Assembly (NCBI RefSeq): GCF_001244545.1
Contig: NZ_LN852692.1
Span: forward strand, 62,001 to 126,000
DNA length: 64,000 nucleotides
Reading direction: 5' to 3'
Origin: Candidatus Stoquefichus sp. SB1
GTDB taxonomy: Bacteria > Bacillota_I > Bacilli_A > Erysipelotrichales > Coprobacillaceae
Under the pieces are notes generated by a model that had not been told where the DNA came from, searched no databases, and saw only the letters and a program-made list of their open reading frames with translations. Made by a program: the position numbers and the translations under genes. Numbering within the stretch: the first letter of the stretch is position 1; each line of letters opens with the position of its first letter. Shown piece by piece: positions 1-7,509 of this stretch.

Positions 1-1
1 G

Positions 2-517
2 ATTATTATGGATGGATTTATGGGTGTAAGTGCATTAGCAATTGGAGGATCAATCTTTATGTTAATTCGCTCTTTACCATTAGGAGATTGGTATACCAAT
101 TTTTTAACAAGTACAGGTTTAGTAGATATCTTAAATTTTCCTGTAATGATTACAAGTGATTTGATTTCACTATATTTGGTTATTGCTTTAGGTTATTTTA
201 CTGCAAAGTCGTTTGGCAAAAATCCTTTTTCAGGTGCAATGATTGGTTTGGGGGCATTATTGTTACTGACTCCATTTGAGACAACGGCGATATTAACAGA
301 TGCAACTGGTGCAGAAGTATCTGGCATTGTAAGTAGTGTATTACCTGTTTCATCATTTGGAGCAACAGGATTGTTTTTAGCCATGATTGCAGGAATTTCT
401 GGAGCGAGAATTTATGTTTGGTGTTTAGATAAAAATATCAAGATTAAAATGCCAGAGTCAGTTCCACCAAAAGATATAAAAAGAAATCTTTTGATTGGTA
501 TCGAAAAGTTATTTTAA
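2..517 (+). pseudogene. Truncated cellobiose/lichenan-type PTS EIIC (5' end outside window)
   Basis: The frame is open back to the window edge, so the true start lies upstream. About 170 residues remain, with several hydrophobic segments and a cytoplasmic stretch (IKIKMPESVPP) that matches the middle of EIICs of the lactose/cellobiose PTS family. The complete paralogue at 27974-29287 has KIKLPEQVPEG at the same place and continues for more than 200 residues with the conserved substrate-binding half. Here the protein ends about 15 residues later, so the C-terminal half is missing. I see no continuation in another frame downstream. It is probably a deletion remnant that cannot transport, although a short product may still be made. 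Confidence 0.7.
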
Positions 518-566
518 GTAATGGAGAAGATTTATAAAAGTGTGATATTCTGCTCTTTATTTGTAT

Positions 567-580
567 AGAAAGCGTTTTAA
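567..580 (+). promoter_or_regulatory. Weak cre-like site in an orphan leader
   Basis: AGAAAGCGTTTTAA matches the catabolite-control cre consensus TGWAANCGNTNWCA at 12 of 14 positions. It is followed by AAGGAGTGAGTG, which looks like a ribosome binding site, but no gene follows. This may be the leftover control region of a gene lost together with the end of the neighbouring EIIC. Confidence 0.3.
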
Positions 581-653
581 TTTTTAAGGAGTGAGTGAAG
601 TCATAAATATAGATTGATTTCTGTAGTTTATAAGGGATAGTCCCTTATTTGTT

Positions 654-696
654 AAAAAGCATATATCATTATGTATTTCAATGATATATGCTTTTT
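654..696. terminator. Bidirectional intrinsic terminator
   Basis: A perfect 17-bp inverted repeat (arms 654-670 and 680-696, 9-nt loop) starts with AAAAAGC and ends with GCTTTTT, so it can stop transcripts from both sides. It lies between the EIIC remnant and the end of the leftward beta-glucoside PTS gene. A smaller hairpin, TAAGGGA-TAG-TCCCTTA, sits just upstream at 631-647. Confidence 0.85.
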
Positions 697-737
697 CATT
701 ATGATTTATAATTTGTCATATAAATGATAGTCTTTGT

Positions 738-2522
738 TTATATTTGAATTAATTGTGTTTTAGCTGAAATAGAATGTTGTTTTAAATTATCTATATTATG
801 ATTTCCTACAAAAATAATAGGTGTAGTTAAATCAATATTTTTAGACTTCATGAGAGCTTCATCAAATTCAAGTAGGAGTTGACCACTTTTTACTTGATCA
901 CCTTGAGCAACATGTAAAACAAATCCCTCACCTTGTAAAAGAACAGTATCAATACCGATATGAATAAGAACTTCATTATTATTTTTATCCTTTAATCCAA
1001 TGGCATGTTTTGTAGGATATAATGAAATGATTTCTCCATCAAAAGGTGAATATACTTTATTATCAGTTGGAATAATAGCAAATCCACCACCTAGTGTTTC
1101 TTGGGCAAATACGGAATCATTGACATTACTAAGTGGGATAATACTTCCAGTCATAGGGGCCAAAAAGGATACTGCTTTGGATTGACCAACAAAAATCTTT
1201 GTGCAAATAACACCAACAACAATTTGACTAGCAAAAACAAAACAAGATGTTATAAAACTGCCATTCATTTCTACACAAGAAACTGTAAAAATAGTTGCCA
1301 TTGAAAAAGCAGTTGCCTTTGTACCAAGAATACCTGCCAAGGCGCCACCTAACGCACCAGAAATAGCCATTGGAATAGCATATTTTTTATTTCTAAGTAA
1401 ATAAGAATATAATGTAGGTTCAGATACACCACCAAATAAAGCAACTATACTGCATGAGATTGCTAAACTACGTTCTTTTTTATTTTTGGCAACCCATATT
1501 GCACCTAATGCTATTGCAATGTAGGAAATACAAGCACACCACCAATATCCAAACAATGTTGAGTATCCATTTAATGCAAATTCATTAATACAAATTGCAG
1601 TAATTACCCAGTGAACACCAGAAATAACTAAGTAGTTCATTGTAACTCCAATAAAGATGCCTGCAATGATAGGGCTGATACCATTTATACTGTTAAATAA
1701 ATCTCCGACAAAATTTCCAATATAATAAGCAATTGGTCCAAATAAAATAGCAGTTAAAGGAACAAATACAAATAAGCATATTGCAGGATTAAAGACACCA
1801 GCAATAGAACTTGGCATTTTCTTTTCTAGGAACTTCCATAAAAAAGAGTAGAGCCATGTAGAAAGCAAAGCTGGAATAAGGGAAGATGCATAATTAAACA
1901 TCATGACAGGAATACCGAAGAAATCAACGATATCACCTGTATTTTGCATTAACCCAGAAAAGTTAGGTTCCATTAATGCAGCTGAAATACACGCTGCAAT
2001 ATAAGGATTCACATTTAATTTTTTCGCTGCTGAAAATGACGCTAAAATTGGCAAAAAGTAGAAAATACCATTGGATGCTGCATTCAAAATAGCATATGTT
2101 GGACTCTCAGCATTCATCAATCCAAATTGGCTTAATAAGATGAGAAGCCCACGAATCATTGAACAACCAATCAAAGCAGGAATTAATGGAGTCATTGTCC
2201 CTGAAACAAAATCAAGAAAGGCAAAACCATAATCTTTCAATGAGTTTTTCTTTTTTGAAACTGTTATGTTTTCTGTTTTATCAATTTTGGATTGGATGAT
2301 TGGGTAATATTTAATAACATCGCCACCAACGATAATTTGACACTCATTTCCAATGATATGAACACCAAAGATACCTTCCAAATTTTCAATTATATCTTTT
2401 TTAATTAAATCTTTATTTTTGACTTGAAAACGTAATCTTGTAGCACAGTGTGAAACCTGATTAACATTCTCTTTACCACCAATATTTTCTAAAATATAAA
2501 TAGCATTTTTTTCTATATTCAT
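738..2522 (-). CDS. bglP: Beta-glucoside-type PTS permease, EIIBCA
   Basis: A membrane permease that imports and phosphorylates a beta-glucoside-like sugar. Domains run in the order EIIB (about 1-85, phospho-acceptor Cys26 in HCATRLR), EIIC (about 105-450, many hydrophobic segments) and EIIA of the glucose type (about 465-594, active His near 521 in LIHIGID). The 594-residue length is close to that of BglP/BglF. It starts 11 bp after the antiterminator gene with AGAGG before its ATG, so it is the last gene of a leftward unit: ene-reductase, antiterminator, permease. That gene order fits LicT/RAT control. The substrate cannot be read from sequence. This transcript has no GH1 gene, so hydrolysis would need another enzyme. 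Confidence 0.92.
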   Translation of the reverse strand: MNIEKNAIYILENIGGKENVNQVSHCATRLRFQVKNKDLIKKDIIENLEGIFGVHIIGNECQIIVGGDVIKYYPIIQSKIDKTENITVSKKKNSLKDYGFAFLDFVSGTMTPLIPALIGCSMIRGLLILLSQFGLMNAESPTYAILNAASNGIFYFLPILASFSAAKKLNVNPYIAACISAALMEPNFSGLMQNTGDIVDFFGIPVMMFNYASSLIPALLSTWLYSFLWKFLEKKMPSSIAGVFNPAICLFVFVPLTAILFGPIAYYIGNFVGDLFNSINGISPIIAGIFIGVTMNYLVISGVHWVITAICINEFALNGYSTLFGYWWCACISYIAIALGAIWVAKNKKERSLAISCSIVALFGGVSEPTLYSYLLRNKKYAIPMAISGALGGALAGILGTKATAFSMATIFTVSCVEMNGSFITSCFVFASQIVVGVICTKIFVGQSKAVSFLAPMTGSIIPLSNVNDSVFAQETLGGGFAIIPTDNKVYSPFDGEIISLYPTKHAIGLKDKNNNEVLIHIGIDTVLLQGEGFVLHVAQGDQVKSGQLLLEFDEALMKSKNIDLTTPIIFVGNHNIDNLKQHSISAKTQLIQI

Positions 2523-2533
2523 AATTTAACCTC

Positions 2534-3376
2534 TTATTTTTCTTTTTCTAAATTTTTCAAATGAATTGTGAGATATATGACTTCATCGTTATCAATCGCA
2601 TAATTGTATTTACTCATGATATAACGTTTTATTGCTATTGCACATGAATAAGGGAGTTTATAATTTTCTTGTACAAATTGAGCAAGTTTTTCATCATAAG
2701 GAGAATCAATTTTTTGATTATTTAAAATACGTAATGAAAAATATTTTAAATGAGTAATAAATCTTGTATATGTATATGAATTGACTTTTAACTCAATATT
2801 CATCATACGACGAATAATGTTGACAAGATCATCAACAATTTGAATAGATGTCAAAGTTTCATTCATGTTATTAGAGTTAAGATTTATTAAATGTGTCGCA
2901 ATGAAAGCAATCTCATCATCATTAAGGATCACTTCATATTTTTCAAGAATTTTTTCTTTTGCTATCATACTGATATCAAACTCACTTTGATAAAACATTT
3001 TAATTTCATTAGTGAGTGCATTTCTAAGATATAATCCTTTTTGTAATCGACTTACTGTTTCATGGATATGATCTGCTAATAGCATGACAGCGTTGAATGT
3101 GATAAGACAATTTAAATCTTTATGTTTCTTTTCTTTTTCTAATAATGTACTTGATAATTCAATCATATCTTGAGGAATTCTTTTATAAATATTACGAATT
3201 TCGTCAAATTCAGCTTTATCTAATACATATTTCTTAAGATCATCATAATCATTCTCATCAATGGTAGAATGATTTTTATTTTTAAAACCAATGCCTTTTG
3301 CAACAGCAATGATTTCGTTTTGAGAATTATCTAAAGCAATAATAACATTGTTATTTAAGATTTGTTTAATGTACAT
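2534..3376 (-). CDS. licT: BglG/LicT-family transcription antiterminator
   Basis: An RNA-binding antiterminator of 280 residues, the normal size for LicT/BglG. The N-terminal CAT RNA-binding domain (about 1-55, MYIKQILNNNVIIALD) is followed by two PRD domains (about 65-170 and 172-280). These hold the expected regulatory histidines, in DHIHETVSRL, ATHLINL, FITHLKYF and TIHLKNL. It lies directly before the EIIBCA gene that would phosphorylate and inhibit it when substrate is absent. A RAT element and overlapping terminator occur in the leader of the first gene of the unit (5431-5486). A second, shorter RAT-like sequence lies just upstream of this gene (3411-3434). Confidence 0.93.
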   Translation of the reverse strand: MYIKQILNNNVIIALDNSQNEIIAVAKGIGFKNKNHSTIDENDYDDLKKYVLDKAEFDEIRNIYKRIPQDMIELSSTLLEKEKKHKDLNCLITFNAVMLLADHIHETVSRLQKGLYLRNALTNEIKMFYQSEFDISMIAKEKILEKYEVILNDDEIAFIATHLINLNSNNMNETLTSIQIVDDLVNIIRRMMNIELKVNSYTYTRFITHLKYFSLRILNNQKIDSPYDEKLAQFVQENYKLPYSCAIAIKRYIMSKYNYAIDNDEVIYLTIHLKNLEKEK

Positions 3377-3410
3377 CGTATTTCCCTACTTTCATTATGA
3401 AATTGAATAT

Positions 3411-3434
3411 GGTTTTGCTAAAATATGACAAGCC
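3411..3434 (-). promoter_or_regulatory. Second RAT-like element before the antiterminator gene
   Basis: On the minus strand this reads GGCTTGTCATAT, then TTTAGCAAAACC. It shares both ends with the leader RAT at 5457-5486 but has a shorter middle. It lies in the loop of a larger imperfect hairpin (TTTCCTACTT paired with AAGTAGGGAAA). There is no poly-U tract, so a terminator here is not clear. It could allow autoregulation between the ene-reductase and licT. Confidence 0.4.
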
Positions 3435-3455
3435 ATGTAAGTAGGAAAGTGTTTT

Positions 3456-5396
3456 TTAGAGACTTGCTCCTAAAAAGTATCCTTCTGTTACAGCTTCAGT
3501 TACAGAAGCAACTCTTTTACAATCTCCTACATAATATGTTTCTGGAATAAGACCGAAATATGGAAATATACTTTTTATATCTTGTTGAAATCCAACAGAT
3601 ATAATCATTTCATCATGAGGAATGTTAAAAACATTATTTTCATTTTGAACAAGGCATTCTTTTTCTCTGATTTCTATACATTGACTATTTAACATAATTT
3701 GAATATTTGGATGGGAAAGTATATGTTGAAGTAAGCTGACACGATAGAGTTCATTTCCATTTTTTGCTAATGTATCACTCATTTCAATAAGATTTACTTT
3801 TTTTCCAAAATTGGCTATTTCTAAAGCTATTTCACAACCAATACTTCCAGCTCCTAAAATGGTTGTTGTCTGAGCAGCCTTTTCAAATCCACGTTCAAGA
3901 AAATCAGTTGCCTTATAAACATTAGTATGTTGAATACCTTTGATAGGGGGAATAACGGCTTTTGCTCCAGTCGCAATAATTAAAACATCAGGATTTTCTG
4001 ACTCAATAAATTCTTTTGATGCAGTTGTATTTAATATAAGTTTTATTTGACTTTTTTTGATTTGTACTCTTAGATAATGTAAATATGCTAATAGATCTTG
4101 CTTTAAATCACCTTTTGTGGCTTGAATCAAAGCACCTCCAATAACATTATTCTTTTCAATAATTGTGACATCGTGCCCTTTTTCATATGCAGTTAATGCT
4201 GTTTTTAAACCAGCAGGTCCGCCACCGATGATAAGAACTTTTTTTGGATGAAGTGTTTTTTGAAGGTGAAGAGGGACTCTGTTTTCACGATAGATTCTAG
4301 GATTGACACTACAGCAAGTATTCCAATGTTCAGTTGCAATATGATAACAGTTATTACATCTAATACATGGGACTACATCCTCTTCTTTTCCAGCTAGAAT
4401 TTTTTTAGGCATATAAGGATCAGCAACAATAGAACGCCCAATTAGGATTAAATCAGCAACCCCATCAGCAAGGATTTTTTCTGCTTCTTCAAGATTCATA
4501 ATAGCACCACTTATATTCACAATAACATGGCACGTTTCTTTGATCCTTTTAGCAACCTCATAATTTAACATATGTTTTTCGAAGATAGGTGGGCAAAGTT
4601 TGACATTTCCATCATGATACTCATCCATCCCTGTAACAATATTGACAATATCAATCTGATTTTCAACAGATTTTAAGAATGCTAACATTTCTTCAAATGA
4701 ATAAGATTCTTTTACACCTAAAGTGGCACTCACTCTCAGTTCTAAAACAAAATCATTACCAATAGCTTCTCTTATTTTTTTTACAATAAGATGAGCCAGT
4801 CGAAAACGATTTTCATAATTACCACCCCATTGATCAGTTCTTTGGTTAAAGCCAGGAGCCATAAAATGTCCAACAATATTATCATTGCTAATATCTAAAA
4901 TTAATAAATCAAAACCAAATTGTCTTGCTTTCTTGGCTTTTTTAATAACTGTTTCAAGCAGTGATTGTATAATATCTTCAGTTATCACTCTTGTCTCTCT
5001 GGAATAGGGTCTTGCAAAAGGTAATCCTGAAGGAGTGTAAATTTCTCCTTTATAAGTATTTCCCATACCAACTGCAAATCCTGCTAAAGCACCACCTTGT
5101 TTCACAACAGATAGTGACTCACGTAAAACATCAAGATTATACTTACTAAATGGGTCTGCACCATTTGCTTCGTATAATGATGATCCAGCCGTTCCATGAT
5201 ACATCATTCCAATCATTGCAACACCACCTTTTGCTTTATCATAAATTCCTATTCCGCCATAATTGGTTGTAGATAAATGGGTATGAGTAGGAACTGTAGA
5301 CATTGTGGTAGAACATAGACGATTGGTATAAATAATATTTTTAACTTGTAAAGGCAAAAAGACATGACCATATTTTTCTAAAACTTTATTTTTCAA
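3456..5396 (-). CDS. Ene-reductase (old yellow enzyme/2,4-dienoyl-CoA reductase type), FMN-FeS-FAD
   Basis: A 646-residue flavoenzyme of the FadH/BaiCD/enoate-reductase group that reduces activated C=C bonds with NAD(P)H. It has an N-terminal FMN TIM barrel (about 1-340), an iron-sulfur motif CIRCNNC followed by CC (C-x2-C-x2-C spacing, where FadH has C-x2-C-x3-C), and a C-terminal FAD/NAD part with GGGPAG and GAGSIG dinucleotide motifs. An in-frame ATG at 5456 would put the start inside the leader terminator. I use TTG at 5396, ten bases after GGAGG, which gives LKNKVLEKYG as the N-terminus. It is the first gene of the LicT-controlled unit, suggesting it acts on the aglycone of an imported plant glycoside. 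A bile-acid or fatty-acid substrate cannot be excluded. Confidence 0.85.
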   Translation of the reverse strand: MKNKVLEKYGHVFLPLQVKNIIYTNRLCSTTMSTVPTHTHLSTTNYGGIGIYDKAKGGVAMIGMMYHGTAGSSLYEANGADPFSKYNLDVLRESLSVVKQGGALAGFAVGMGNTYKGEIYTPSGLPFARPYSRETRVITEDIIQSLLETVIKKAKKARQFGFDLLILDISNDNIVGHFMAPGFNQRTDQWGGNYENRFRLAHLIVKKIREAIGNDFVLELRVSATLGVKESYSFEEMLAFLKSVENQIDIVNIVTGMDEYHDGNVKLCPPIFEKHMLNYEVAKRIKETCHVIVNISGAIMNLEEAEKILADGVADLILIGRSIVADPYMPKKILAGKEEDVVPCIRCNNCYHIATEHWNTCCSVNPRIYRENRVPLHLQKTLHPKKVLIIGGGPAGLKTALTAYEKGHDVTIIEKNNVIGGALIQATKGDLKQDLLAYLHYLRVQIKKSQIKLILNTTASKEFIESENPDVLIIATGAKAVIPPIKGIQHTNVYKATDFLERGFEKAAQTTTILGAGSIGCEIALEIANFGKKVNLIEMSDTLAKNGNELYRVSLLQHILSHPNIQIMLNSQCIEIREKECLVQNENNVFNIPHDEMIISVGFQQDIKSIFPYFGLIPETYYVGDCKRVASVTEAVTEGYFLGASL

Positions 5397-5430
5397 AATA
5401 ATAACACCTCCATTTTTTCTTGAGATAATA

Positions 5431-5458
5431 AAAAGCCCTGCACTATAAAAGAGCAAGG
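5431..5458 (-). terminator. Leader terminator overlapping the RAT
   Basis: On the minus strand CCTTGC pairs with GCAGGG and is followed by CTTTTTATT. The 5' arm shares its first bases with the 3' end of the RAT (GCAAAACC), so the two RNA folds exclude each other. This is the classic layout for LicT/BglG antitermination. Confidence 0.82.
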
Positions 5459-5486
5459 TTTTGCTAACGAGATGTTATAACAAGCC
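5457..5486 (-). promoter_or_regulatory. RAT (ribonucleic antiterminator) for the LicT-type protein
   Basis: A 30-nt element on the minus strand begins GGCTTGTTATAAC and ends GTTAGCAAAACC, matching the conserved ends of LicT/SacT/BglG RATs (GGATTGTTA ... GCAAAACC). It lies between the promoter at 5512-5540 and the terminator at 5431-5458. Confidence 0.85.
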
Positions 5487-5511
5487 TTTAATGACTATTT
5501 ATTATACTTAT

Positions 5512-5540
5512 ATGATATATAAAGCGCTTTCATTTGTCAA
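5512..5540 (-). promoter_or_regulatory. Promoter of the ene-reductase/licT/bglP unit with internal cre-like site
   Basis: On the minus strand TTGACA (5540-5535), a 17-bp spacer and TATCAT (5517-5512). The spacer holds TGAAAGCGCTTTAT (5519-5532), 12 of 14 to the cre consensus. A bound CcpA would occlude the promoter, so catabolite repression is likely on top of LicT antitermination. Confidence 0.8.
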
Positions 5541-5625
5541 GGGATTATAAATTTTATTTTTTATAACTTTGTCATAAGACAACTTATTCCATATAAAATC
5601 AATATAACTTCTTTTTATATTGTCT

Positions 5626-6483
5626 CTAATAATCATAATAAGTATCAATTTTGCAAATAAGATCATCATATTTCTTTTTATCTTCTTTTAACATAACAAG
5701 AAAAAATGTTACATGAGCTTCCTCATCACTGAAAGGAATAATTATTCGATTATTTGGTTTTCCTTCTCTTTTAATAGATAAATTTGATGTAAATGAAGGT
5801 AATGTCGAAGTTTTCACGATTTCATTAAAAGTTGTTCTATCCGTTTGCATAAGAAAATTTGTATTTGGCATAGTTTTCATATGTAATTCATGCCAAAACC
5901 CTATATTTGAATATAATAACATTGTTTCTCCATCCATATCATGAAAACTGATTTCTTTTTTATTTTGAAAAGGATGATCCATTGGAATAGACAAAAATAA
6001 ATCTTCCTCAATATAAGGATAGCAGACGAGTTCTTTGTCATTGACTTCAAAAGGTGTAATGACCATTGAATATTTTTGTTCCTTTAATTCTTTAATGAGA
6101 TTATCTTTATCGATAACTTGTGTTGTGATTTTCATTTGAGGATAAATATCTTTGATAAGAGGTTCAATATCCCATAATGGTGCAGGTGTACATGATGCAA
6201 TCGATATGAAACGATGTGATATATCAAATAATTGCGTTTCTTGTATCATTTTATCTCGACTTTGAATCAGTTGTTTTGCATATTGAACAAATAGCTCTCC
6301 ATTTGCATTTAAAATGACTTTGTTTTTATAATGATCAAATAATGAAACATTTATATCATCTTCTAATCTTTGCATGGAACGACTTAAAGCGGGTTGGGAA
6401 AGATTGAGTTTTTCAGCTGCTTTAGAGATTGTTCCATTTTCAGCAATACATATAAGTTGTTCTAATTGGTTAAATTCAAGCAT
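5626..6483 (-). CDS. LysR-family transcriptional regulator
   Basis: A 285-residue protein of normal LysR length. The N-terminal winged helix-turn-helix (about 1-60) contains the typical NGTISKAAEKLNLSQPALSR pattern. The rest is a periplasmic-binding-like effector domain (about 90-285). It is transcribed leftward, away from the SDR-FMN reductase-AKR genes at 7510-9765, with 1 kb between. The ten bases GCATTGTACA occur upstream of this gene (6531-6540) and again upstream of the SDR gene (7441-7450), which suggests both promoters share an operator. The effector is unknown. The next gene leftward (ene-reductase) has its own promoter. Confidence 0.88.
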   Translation of the reverse strand: MLEFNQLEQLICIAENGTISKAAEKLNLSQPALSRSMQRLEDDINVSLFDHYKNKVILNANGELFVQYAKQLIQSRDKMIQETQLFDISHRFISIASCTPAPLWDIEPLIKDIYPQMKITTQVIDKDNLIKELKEQKYSMVITPFEVNDKELVCYPYIEEDLFLSIPMDHPFQNKKEISFHDMDGETMLLYSNIGFWHELHMKTMPNTNFLMQTDRTTFNEIVKTSTLPSFTSNLSIKREGKPNNRIIIPFSDEEAHVTFFLVMLKEDKKKYDDLICKIDTYYDY

Positions 6484-6530
6484 ATGGTTACCTCCACTAT
6501 GTGTTTATATTATAGCACATTTCATGAATG

Positions 6531-6540
6531 GCATTGTACA
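6531..6540. promoter_or_regulatory. Repeated GCATTGTACA box upstream of lysR
   Basis: The ten-mer contains the palindrome TGTACA and recurs exactly at 7441-7450 before the SDR gene. Possible LysR binding site; no other evidence. Confidence 0.35.
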
Positions 6541-6677
6541 GTTTTTCTATCCCGTTTTAAAATAATGTGTGGAAAAGAAAGAATGAGGGGATAAAGAATA
6601 GAAGCATTGTTATAAAGATAAACTTCATAAGGTCAAAGAAAGCAATGAAACAAATAAGTTAAAAATATAGAATTTAG

Positions 6678-6917
6678 ATTGTTCTATCTATTCTATATGA
6701 TATTGAAATAATATTTGATTCCTTTAATAAGAAAGATTTTGAGGATAAAATCATTCCTTTCATTGGAATAAATGAAAATGTTATTTCTATTCAGTACAGA
6801 AATTTCTTTGATGAGGCAGAGATACAGTTTGTTGATAATTTATGCAGTGTTATAAGACAATCTTTTTCAGATGATAAAAATGAGTTTTATCTTCTCATAA
6901 AAAACAATGTTAAATAA
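6678..6917 (+). pseudogene. ORF remnant without a start codon
   Basis: An open frame of about 79 codons after an in-frame TAG, ending in TAA. It has no ATG, GTG or TTG start near its beginning and no ribosome binding site. The translation (for example KIIPFIGINENVISIQYRNF, then DEAEIQFVDNLCSVIRQSF) has normal amino-acid composition, so it looks like the decayed end of a real gene. I do not recognise the family. Confidence 0.35.
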
Positions 6918-6927
6918 AGATAAATAT

Positions 6928-6956
6928 TTGTATTTTAAAATTGAATATGGTATATT
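6928..6956 (+). promoter_or_regulatory. Promoter of the candidate small RNA
   Basis: TTGTAT, a 17-bp spacer and TATATT, with an extended -10 (TGG just before TATATT). Transcription would start near 6963. There is no protein-coding start downstream before the terminator at 7070-7101. Confidence 0.65.
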
Positions 6957-6962
6957 ATGGAT

Positions 6963-7101
6963 AGAAAGAGAGTATACTCTCTATGGATATAGGTTTCTGA
7001 CCACTTGAGGTTGGATGTGCAGATTGATGTGGGCCTATATCTTTTCTATATCTGAAATACAATATTTGAGGCACAATAACTAACTTTATTGTGTCTTTTT
7101 T
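6963..7101 (+). ncRNA. Candidate free-standing structured small RNA
   Basis: A stretch of about 139 nt bounded by its own promoter and intrinsic terminator. It opens with a perfect hairpin, AGAGAG-TATA-CTCTCT (6967-6982). A domain closed by GATATAGG (6986-6993) and CCTATATC (7034-7041) follows. A second CTATATC at 7046-7052 could pair with the same 5' strand instead, giving a possible structural switch. Inside the domain, ACC-N6-GGT and CCAC/GTGG pairings are possible. It does not match riboswitch cores I know (TPP, FMN, SAM, purine, glycine, preQ1, T-box, SRP, 6S). It could be a trans-acting sRNA or an attenuator whose downstream gene was lost. Confidence 0.5.
7070..7101 (+). terminator. Intrinsic terminator of the candidate small RNA
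   Basis: GGCACAATAA (7070-7079) pairs with TTATTGTGTC (7086-7095), with one G-U pair and a 6-nt loop, followed by six T. Confidence 0.8.
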
Positions 7102-7509
7102 CGTTTGGATAGGATTTAAAGCAAAAGTGTGTAAATCAATGAACATAGGCAGAGAAACAGCAATCAGTTAGCTGCATTTAAAGGATTTCTTAAATATGTA
7201 TTTCTATCCAGTCATCTTGTAAGATGTATCCATATAGATTTATTTCTTATGCAACAAGTTCTTCCATAAAAAATATTCATCGTTACCATACGTTGCTTTA
7301 TTAAAGAGTTGGAAAAGTCTAATGACTCATTTACAGGTTATTCAAAAATGCAAATGTTTGATGAATAAAATTGTGATAAAGTTATTCATTACTTTCATCA
7401 TCAGTGCTATGCGTTCAAGTTATAGTTGATTGATAAAATAGCATTGTACAAAATAAGCAAAACTTAATAAAATGGCATTAGGAAATAGGAAGAAAGAAGG
7501 AACGAAAAT
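7102..7509. other. Gene-free stretch before the SDR operon
   Basis: No intact gene. Two short plus-strand frames (about 7165-7265, ending near LMQQVLP, and about 7271-7430, with YSSLPYVALLKSWKSL) look like pieces of decayed coding sequence. I cannot assign them; a transposase remnant is possible. The right end holds the GCATTGTACA box (7441-7450) and a weak promoter (TTGTAC, 18 bp, TAAAAT) for the SDR gene. Confidence 0.4.
7441..7450. promoter_or_regulatory. Repeated GCATTGTACA box upstream of the SDR gene
   Basis: Exact second copy of the box at 6531-6540 near lysR. It overlaps the likely -35 region (TTGTAC) of the SDR-FMN reductase-AKR unit. Confidence 0.35.

Noticed and set aside
1000-1304. 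Two short plus-strand open frames within the beta-glucoside PTS gene
   Set aside because: Both are shadows of bglP EIIC/EIIA sequence with no initiation signals.
5397-5456. N-terminal extension of the ene-reductase starting with ATG at 5456
   Set aside because: The extra codons translate the leader terminator and ribosome binding site. The TTG at 5396 has ideal spacing from GGAGG.
5519-5532. The 14-base AT-flanked GCGC palindrome as a plain inverted repeat
   Set aside because: It fits a cre site inside a promoter spacer better than a transposon or integration repeat.
6955-7146. A 63-codon minus-strand open frame across the candidate small RNA
   Set aside because: No ribosome binding site, and it covers the palindromic hairpins and terminator of a transcript on the other strand.
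7102-7509. An intact transposase or gene in the stretch before the SDR operon
   Set aside because: Frames are short, without starts, and interrupted by stops; no terminal repeats are visible.
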